From Streptomonospora nanhaiensis (GTDB lineage: Bacteria > Actinomycetota > Actinomycetes > Streptosporangiales > Streptosporangiaceae), in the NCBI RefSeq assembly GCF_026642255.1, contig NZ_CP113264.1, forward strand, positions 1,674,001-1,738,000: 64,000 nucleotides of DNA, written 5' to 3'. Below, piece after piece: positions 58,817-64,000 of the stretch (positions are counted from its first letter, which is position 1; the number at the start of each line of letters is the position of its first letter). The notes beneath the pieces were generated by a model. It ran no database searches, had not been told where the DNA came from, and saw only the letters and a list, made by a program, of their open reading frames with translations. A program made the position numbers and the translations under genes.

Positions 58817-60073
58817 ATGGGCAGGAACGGCGACATCCGCGGCGACGCCCACCGGGGCGGGGCCCCGGGCACACACGGGACGTCCGAGGACGGGCGGACG
58901 CACGGAACACACGCGGACCACGGGTCCCACCTCTCGTGGGCCCGTGCGCGCGCGGAGGCCGTGGCGCTGGGCGGGCTGCGGGGCGCGGAGCCGCGCGAGA
59001 CCCCGCTGGAGCGGTCGCTCGGCGGGGTCCTCGGCGCGGACGTGCGGGCCCTGGTGGGACTGCCCGCCTTCGACGCCTCCGCCATGGACGGCTTCGCGGT
59101 GGCGGGGCCGGGTCCCTGGCGGCTGGTCGGCAGGCGGCTCGCGGGCGCCCCGGCGGACGGCGCCGGCCTGCGTCCCGGTGAGGCGGTCGAGATCGCCACG
59201 GGGGCGAGGGTCCCCAAGGGCTCCGAGAGCGTCCTGCCGTACGAGCGATCGGTGGTCCGCGGCGGTGTGGTGGAGGGCCGGGTGGAGCGCGGCCGCCACG
59301 TGCGGTGGGCGGGCGAGGAGACCGCGCCCGGTGAGACCGTTCTCACGAGGGGGACGGTGATCGGACCCGCGGCGCTCGGGCTGGCCGCGAGCCTGGGGCA
59401 CGCGACCCTGCCCGTGGCGCGCCCGAGGGTGGCGGCCCTCGTGACGGGGGACGAGGTCGCCACGGAGGGCCTGCCCGGGGACGGGAGGGTGCGCGACGCC
59501 ATCGGGCCGCTGCTGCCGGGGGTCGTCGACTGGGCCGGGGGCGCTCTGGTGTCCGTGCGCCACCTCGGCGACGACCGGTCGGCGCTCAGGGAGGCGGCGC
59601 AGGGCGCCGACGCCGACGTCGTCGCCGTGTGCGGCTCGTCCTCCCGGGGCCCGGCCGACCACTTCCGCGCGGTCCTGGACGACCTCGGGGCCGCCGTCGT
59701 GGTGGACGGGGTCGCCTGCCGCCCCGGCCACCCGCAGCTGCTGGCGTACACGGACGGCGCCGTCTTCGTGGGGCTGCCCGGAAACCCGGGGGCGGCGCTG
59801 GTCGCCGCGGTGACGCTGCTCGCGCCCCTGCTGCGGGCCATGGCGGGTGCGGCCGGACCCCGGGGGAGCCTGCCCGCGGCCGTCCTGGACGGCGGGGTCG
59901 AGTCCCACCCGGTGGACACCAGGCTGGTCGCCGTGCGCCTGGTCGGCGGCCGGGCCGTGCCCGTCGGCCACGACCGCCCCGGCAGCCTCCGGGGCGCGGC
60001 CCTGGCCGACGCCTACGCGGTGGTGCCCCCGGCCTGGGACGGCGCCGAGGTGGAACTGGTCGGCCTCCCCTGA
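58817..60073 (+). CDS. moeA: MoeA-like molybdopterin molybdotransferase
   Basis: A 418-residue protein of the MoeA/gephyrin-E family, which inserts molybdate into molybdopterin. After a Gly/His/Asp-rich start (about 1-38) come FDASAMDGFAVAGPG (about 93) and EIATGARVPKGSESVLPYE (about 132). The MoCF domain (about 208-345) has RVAALVTGDEVATEG, GSSSRGPADHFRAVLDDLG (about 277) and FVGLPGNPGAALVA (about 331). The usual GGVSxGxxD glycine pair is replaced by GSSSRGPAD, though the Asp stays. A C-terminal beta domain ends it. Start at ATG 58817 with GGGAGG ahead. It may be a paralogue rather than the main moeA. Confidence 0.8.
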   Translation: MGRNGDIRGDAHRGGAPGTHGTSEDGRTHGTHADHGSHLSWARARAEAVALGGLRGAEPRETPLERSLGGVLGADVRALVGLPAFDASAMDGFAVAGPGPWRLVGRRLAGAPADGAGLRPGEAVEIATGARVPKGSESVLPYERSVVRGGVVEGRVERGRHVRWAGEETAPGETVLTRGTVIGPAALGLAASLGHATLPVARPRVAALVTGDEVATEGLPGDGRVRDAIGPLLPGVVDWAGGALVSVRHLGDDRSALREAAQGADADVVAVCGSSSRGPADHFRAVLDDLGAAVVVDGVACRPGHPQLLAYTDGAVFVGLPGNPGAALVAAVTLLAPLLRAMAGAAGPRGSLPAAVLDGGVESHPVDTRLVAVRLVGGRAVPVGHDRPGSLRGAALADAYAVVPPAWDGAEVELVGLP

Positions 60074-60134
60074 GGCGGAGGCGTCCGGCCGTCGCCGACA
60101 CGGGCCCCTGCCCGTCGGCGCCCGACACGCGCGC

Positions 60135-60160
60135 GGCCCCGGAGGGCATCCTCCGGGGCC
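60135..60160. terminator. Hairpin between moeA-like and exporter genes
   Basis: A perfect 11-bp stem GGCCCCGGAGG/CCTCCGGGGCC (60135-60145 and 60150-60160, loop GCAT) in the convergent gap. Confidence 0.78.
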
Positions 60161-60281
60161 ACGGGGCCCCACTTCTCCCACCGGCCGTCCGGTGGTCCGT
60201 CCGGGGACGGCGGTGCCGGCGGGAGCCCGGCCCCATCGGCCGCCGGACCGCCGCTGGCCGGGGCGGTCCCGCCGCGCCCCG

Positions 60282-62018
60282 CTACCGCGCGCCCCGGTCC
60301 GGGGCGCCTGCCGCGGACCCCGCGGCCGACGTGCTCCCGGCCGGACCGGCCCCGTCCGGGGCGTCCGCGAGGACCTCGGTACCGGCGGGGCCCACCGCGA
60401 CCGCGTCCGCGCCGCCCCCGTCCTCCGGGGCGGAGGACGGGGCCTCGACGGTCGGGTTGCCCACTCCCCGCAGCAGCACCCAGACCTGGGTGGCGGCGGC
60501 CAGGACGATCACCACGGCGATGACGCTGGTCAGGTGCATCCCGTCGGTGAACGCGGAGCGGGCCGCGCCCATGAGGGCGTCGCCGGCGCCGCCGCCCAGG
60601 TCTGCGGCGGCGTTCGCGGCGCCGCCCAGGGTCTCCCTGGCCGCGTCGACGGCCTCCGCCGGAACGCCCTCCACACCGGTCAGCTGCGACCGGTAGGAGG
60701 CGGTCAGCACGCTGCCCAGCACGGCGACGCCCAGGGCCGCCCCGAGTTCGTAGGCGGTCTCGGAGATCGCCGAGGCCGCGCCCGCGCGCTGGGGCGGGGC
60801 CGCGGACATGATCGCGCCGTTGGTCAGCGTCTCGGCGAAGCCCGCGCCGGTGGAGATGAGCGAGAAGCCGAGCGCCACGGTCACCACGCCCGTGGTCACG
60901 CCGCTCTCCGGGGCCAGGACCAGGACGGCGAACCCGGACGCGGTCGTCAGCAGGGACCCGCCGATCACCGCGGCCAGGCTCAGGTGCCGCGACAGGCGTA
61001 CCGCCACCAGGCCCGCGAGGACCGACAGGACGAGACCGGGGACCAGCACGAGGCCGGCCCGCATGGGCGAGATGCCGAGGACCAGCTGGAGGTACTGCGT
61101 CAGGAAGAACAGCGACGACACCAGCGAGAACACGATCATCAGGTTCGTGGCGACGGCCACGCTGAACACGCGGTAGCGGAACAGGCCCACGTCGATGAGC
61201 GGGTCGCGGAGCTGCCGCTGGCGGCGCACGAACAGGTAGCCCAGGCCGAGGCCGACGGCCAGGGAGGCGATCGGCACGACGCCGAACCCCTCGGTGGCCA
61301 GCTTCTTGATCCCGTACACGGCGGGCAGCATCGCGGCCATGGACAGGACCGCGCTCAGGAGGTCCAGCCGCCCCGCCTCCGGGTTGCGCGACTCGCGGAC
61401 CAGCAGCGGCACCAGGACCAGGATCAGCACCATGACGGGCAGGTTGATCAGGAAGACCGAACCCCAGGAGAAGTGCTCCAGGAGCCAACCGCCCAGGATC
61501 GGGCCGAGCGCCGCGCCGCCGGAGAACCCGGAGGCCCAGATGGCGATGGCGAGCAGCCGCTGGCGCGCGTCGAGGAAGATGTTGCGCAGCAGGGACAGCG
61601 TGGACGGCATCAGCGAGGCGCCCGCCAGGCCGAGCAGGGCGCGGGCGAGGACCAGGGTCTGCGCCGTGGGCGAGAACGCGGCGATCAGCGAGGCGGCGCC
61701 GAACGCCGCCGAGCCGATCATGAGCAGGCGCCTGCGGCCGATCCGGTCGCCGAGCGAGCCCATGGTGATGAGCAGGCCGGCCAGGACGAAGCCGTACACG
61801 TCGACGATCCACAGCAGCTGGCCCGCGGTGGGCCGCAGGTCCTCGCTCAGCGCGGGGACGGCGAATCCGAGCACGGTCGAGTCGACCGAGATCAGGATCA
61901 CGGGCAGGACCAGGACGGCGAGGGCGGCCCACTCCCGCGGCCCGGCGAGGGCCGGGGCCGCTCGGTCGCGTCCGTGCGCGTCGGTGGGGCCGGTTCCGGC
62001 CTTGGCGGAGCTCATCAT
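60282..62018 (-). CDS. MFS exporter, DHA2 (14-TM, drug:H+ antiporter) family
   Basis: A 578-residue membrane protein with about fourteen hydrophobic helices. VILISVDSTVLGFAVPALSE (about 40-59) is helix 1 with motif D1 of DHA2. GSLGDRIGRRRLL (about 87) is the MFS loop 2-3 motif. ALLGLAGASLMPSTLSLLRN and GPILGGWLLEHFSWGSVFLI (motif C region, about 170-190) support an antiporter. The last 60 residues are a Gly/Ala/Asp-rich tail. A large loop (about 430-485) precedes the last helix, as in QacA/SmvA-like pumps. It is divergent from a TetR gene over tandem operators, so expression is probably induced by the exported compound. Confidence 0.92.
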   Translation of the reverse strand: MMSSAKAGTGPTDAHGRDRAAPALAGPREWAALAVLVLPVILISVDSTVLGFAVPALSEDLRPTAGQLLWIVDVYGFVLAGLLITMGSLGDRIGRRRLLMIGSAAFGAASLIAAFSPTAQTLVLARALLGLAGASLMPSTLSLLRNIFLDARQRLLAIAIWASGFSGGAALGPILGGWLLEHFSWGSVFLINLPVMVLILVLVPLLVRESRNPEAGRLDLLSAVLSMAAMLPAVYGIKKLATEGFGVVPIASLAVGLGLGYLFVRRQRQLRDPLIDVGLFRYRVFSVAVATNLMIVFSLVSSLFFLTQYLQLVLGISPMRAGLVLVPGLVLSVLAGLVAVRLSRHLSLAAVIGGSLLTTASGFAVLVLAPESGVTTGVVTVALGFSLISTGAGFAETLTNGAIMSAAPPQRAGAASAISETAYELGAALGVAVLGSVLTASYRSQLTGVEGVPAEAVDAARETLGGAANAAADLGGGAGDALMGAARSAFTDGMHLTSVIAVVIVLAAATQVWVLLRGVGNPTVEAPSSAPEDGGGADAVAVGPAGTEVLADAPDGAGPAGSTSAAGSAAGAPDRGAR

Positions 62019-62150
62019 TCCTCGTTACGTGTTGCTGGTTGCGCGGCACCCCGACCGGGGGCGCGGTGGAGGCCCGACGGGAGGCAGCGGACTCCGGGTC
62101 GGGAGGGGCGGGAAGTCTGGTCGACCGCGGGCACGCCGCAGGACTCTTCA

Positions 62151-62185
62151 ACCGTCCAGACGGTACAGTACCGTCCGGACGGTAC
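62151..62185. promoter_or_regulatory. Tandem TetR operators between exporter and TetR genes
   Basis: ACCGTCCAGACGGT (62151-62164, near-palindrome) and GTACCGTCCGGACGGTAC (62168-62185, perfect 18-bp palindrome) have centres 19 bases apart. The second ends 10 bases before the TetR start codon, so a bound repressor would block both promoters. The 14-bp core recurs at 32463. Confidence 0.82.
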
Positions 62186-62195
62186 AGTGTCAATC

Positions 62196-62747
62196 GTGAA
62201 CGCATCGAACACCCGCGACCGAATTCTCGACTCCCTCCAGGACATCCTCATCGGCGAGGGCTATTCCGGGGTGACCCTGGAGGCCGTCGCCCGCGCCGCC
62301 TCGGTGTCCAAGGGAGGGCTCCTCTACCACTTCCCGTCGAAGGCGGCGATGCTCACCGGGCTGATCGAGCGCCTGAGCGAGCTGGCGGAGGAGGAGTTCC
62401 GCGAGGCCCGGGAGGGGCCCGAGGGCGTGGTCCGCGTGTTCCTGCGCACGTCGCTGCCGCAGAGCCCCGAGGAGCGCGAGCTGTACTGGGCCGTCATCGC
62501 CGCCCTGCGCGGTCGGGAGGACATGCCGGAGGAGGCCACCCGCAGGGTGCAGTACCTGTTCTCGCACTGGGGGGAGCTGCTGCACGACGAGCTCACCGAC
62601 CCCGTCCTGGCCGAGATCATCCTGCGCGCCGGGGACGGGCTCTACATGGCGGCGATCGCCGGCCTGCCGCAGCCCGAGCCCGCGCTCACCCGGGAGATGA
62701 TCGACCGCCTGGTCGAGGCCTCGGACAAGGTCCGCCGCACCAGGTGA
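62196..62747 (+). CDS. TetR-family transcriptional repressor
   Basis: A 183-residue regulator. The N-terminal helix-turn-helix is at about 8-52: RDRILDSLQDILIGEGYSGV, TLEAVARAASVSKGGLLYHF, then PSKAAMLTGLIERL. The C-terminal ligand domain is helical. Start is GTG 62196, or GTG 62187 in the same frame. Neither has a ribosome site and both sit just after the operators, so the message may be leaderless. It is divergent from the DHA2 exporter and, through the shared operator, may also control the FAD monooxygenase at 31-32 kb. Confidence 0.92.
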   Translation: MNASNTRDRILDSLQDILIGEGYSGVTLEAVARAASVSKGGLLYHFPSKAAMLTGLIERLSELAEEEFREAREGPEGVVRVFLRTSLPQSPEERELYWAVIAALRGREDMPEEATRRVQYLFSHWGELLHDELTDPVLAEIILRAGDGLYMAAIAGLPQPEPALTREMIDRLVEASDKVRRTR

Positions 62748-62777
62748 GGGGCGGCGCGGCCCCGGGCCGCGGGGTCC

Positions 62778-62817
62778 CCGGCGCGCTCCGCCGGGCGGGC
62801 CCGGGGGAGCGCGCCGG
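62778..62817. terminator. Bidirectional hairpin, TetR / GNAT genes
   Basis: A perfect 12-bp stem CCGGCGCGCTCC/GGAGCGCGCCGG (62778-62789 and 62806-62817, loop of 16) between the convergent stop codons. Confidence 0.75.
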
Positions 62818-62818
62818 C

Positions 62819-63316
62819 TCAGGGCCGGAGCTGGAGGACCTGCACCTCCCTGGCGCCCACGGGGACCCGCACGGTCGGGGTGAAGCCCTGGCCCTCGTAG
62901 TACCGGATGAGCGCTCCGTCGCCGCCGGACCAGCAGTCCACGCGCACCAGGCCGATGCCCCGGTCGAGGGCCCGCCTCCGGGCGAAGGCGAGCAGCTCGC
63001 CGCCGACGCCGGCCCCGGTGTGCTCCCGGGAGACCAGCAGGAGGCGCACGTAGAGTTCGGGCTCCCCCGCCGGCGGCGCGTACGCGGGGGCCTCCTCGCG
63101 GACGGTCAGGACCCCGGCCGGGGAGCCCTCCGCCTCGGCCACCCACATCCCGTCGGAGACCAGGTCCTCGACGAGCCGCACCCGGTCGGGGTCGCGCGAC
63201 CACGGTGCGTCGCCCCACTGCCCCGACCGCCCGCGCGCGGCCAGCCACGCGACGGTGCGGTCGAACATCTCCAGCACCGCCGGTAGGTCGGCCGGGCCTC
63301 CCTGCCGTAGCCTCAT
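62819..63316 (-). CDS. GNAT-family N-acetyltransferase
   Basis: A 165-residue acetyltransferase. LYVRLLLVSREHTGAGVGGE (about 88-107) carries the acetyl-CoA loop H-T-G-A-G-V-G-G. LVRVDCWSGGDGALIRYYEG (about 123-142) followed by QGFTPTVRV is the typical C-terminal part. The early SGQWGDAPW region is common in a subgroup acting on small amines. GAGGCGG lies upstream of the ATG. The gene stands alone, convergent with TetR. Confidence 0.88.
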   Translation of the reverse strand: MRLRQGGPADLPAVLEMFDRTVAWLAARGRSGQWGDAPWSRDPDRVRLVEDLVSDGMWVAEAEGSPAGVLTVREEAPAYAPPAGEPELYVRLLLVSREHTGAGVGGELLAFARRRALDRGIGLVRVDCWSGGDGALIRYYEGQGFTPTVRVPVGAREVQVLQLRP

Positions 63317-63675
63317 GTGTCCGCCTCACGCTTCGGGGAACGATCACGACCGGGACACGGTAGCGGTCCGGTGCGACGACGGCTGCGCGGGGAAGGGGTT
63401 CCAGGACCCCGGTCCGGGTGTCGCCGCGGGCTCCGGGAGGTGACAATGTGGTGCTGTTCACGTGTCCGGGATCGTGGTTTACTTCCCAGTAACTTCGTAG
63501 CCGCCGCCGGGCCCCGCAGCAGTCGGGTGCCTGCCCACCCCGCGAGGTGAAGTGTGCACTACCTCTACGAGTGGGGCGTGCCGTGTCGACCGGGACGGCC
63601 CCCTTCGCGAGACTGTTGCCACCTCGCCGGAGTGTCCACGGGGTGAGAACACGCAGACGGGAAAGCGGGGGGCGG
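63317..63675. promoter_or_regulatory. Spacer before manA-like gene
   Basis: A 359-base divergent region. A short inverted repeat TTACT-TCCC-AGTAA (63479-63492) lies in its only AT-richer patch. I see no gene and no strong promoter pair. Confidence 0.35.
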
Positions 63676-64000
63676 ATGCACAGGCTCACCAACCAGGTAC
63701 GACCGTACGCCTGGGGAGCGCGCACGGCCATCCCGCGCCTGCTGGGCGCCGACCCCGACGGCACGCCCCAGGCCGAGCTCTGGCTGGGCGCCCACCACGG
63801 CGCGCCCAGCACCGCCCACTGCGAGGACGGGCCCAGGCCCCTGCCCCGCCTGATCGCCGACGACCCGCACCGGGTGCTGGGGCACGGGACCGCCGAGCGG
63901 TTCGGCGCACGGCTGCCCTTCCTCCTCAAGTTCCTGGCCGCCGAGGCGCCCCTCTCCCTCCAGGTGCACCCCGACGCCACCCGCGCCCGGGCCGGGTTCG
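63676..64000 (+). CDS. manA: Mannose-6-phosphate isomerase, class I (5' part, cut by window end)
   Basis: The first 108 codons of a zinc-dependent isomerase that interconverts mannose-6-phosphate and fructose-6-phosphate. The opening HRLTNQVRPYAWGARTAIPR (residues 2-21) is the classical type I start. AELWLGAHHGAPS (about 34-46) and LPFLLKFLAAEAPLSLQVHP (about 80-99) hold the conserved metal-site region, with QVHPD as the first zinc ligands. GGGGGGCGG lies just before the ATG. The rest of the gene lies beyond position 64000. Confidence 0.92.
   Translation, partial: MHRLTNQVRPYAWGARTAIPRLLGADPDGTPQAELWLGAHHGAPSTAHCEDGPRPLPRLIADDPHRVLGHGTAERFGARLPFLLKFLAAEAPLSLQVHPDATRARAGF

Overview
The window is very GC-rich (low-to-mid 70s % by eye) and densely coded, with GTG and TTG starts and 4-bp stop/start overlaps. 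Together with a DUF3145 gene, a DUF1707 protein, a PucR regulator, a SapA-like spore-associated protein, a desferrioxamine desABCD operon with a DmdR/IdeR-type iron box, and a tRNA Gly-Cys-Val cluster, this points to a filamentous actinomycete. A Nocardiopsis/Streptosporangiales relative is my best guess (inference). I see no insertion sequence, phage gene or CRISPR array.

Layout. 0-12 kb: a secreted GH81 beta-1,3-glucanase with a CebR/CelR-like operator, a RecQ helicase fused to a phosphoribosyltransferase-like domain, a PfkB kinase, a GNAT/acyl-CoA-synthetase fusion (Pat type), a DUF5998-like protein, an enoyl-CoA hydratase and an MBL hydrolase. 12-15.6 kb: an operon of a divergent sigma factor, a small beta-rich protein and a TPR-CHAT protease-like protein. 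16-24.5 kb: mixed core and accessory genes, including an ATP-grasp/IMPase pair and an F420-type oxidoreductase. 24.7-30.5 kb: an IclR-controlled catabolic island (SnoaL-like, SDR, flavin dehydrogenase, MHS transporter, SDR). 30.6-33.2 kb: a SapA-like protein, an FAD monooxygenase and a small secreted protein.

33.4-50.2 kb holds the most interesting unit: fifteen same-strand genes in two tightly coupled blocks separated by an EF-hand gene. The first block has two Gfo/Idh oxidoreductases, a sugar-isomerase-like TIM barrel, an M20 amidohydrolase, an LDH2 dehydrogenase and an unknown small protein. The second has two DegT aminotransferases, a UbiA prenyltransferase, a flavin oxidoreductase, two adenylate-forming enzymes around a CaiB-type CoA transferase, and a methyltransferase. 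There is no PKS, NRPS or terpene cyclase. I read it as a natural-product cluster that builds an amino-sugar- or aminocyclitol-like core decorated by prenylation, acylation and methylation. I do not recognise its product.

50.3-56.1 kb: convergent to that cluster, desD, desC, desB and desA on the minus strand. 56.5-64 kb: a GNAT gene, an AA10 lytic polysaccharide monooxygenase, three tRNAs, a moeA-like gene, a divergent DHA2 exporter/TetR pair with tandem operators, a second GNAT gene, and the start of a mannose-6-phosphate isomerase gene cut by the window edge. The 14-bp core of the TetR-locus operator recurs upstream of the FAD monooxygenase 30 kb away, suggesting a shared regulon.
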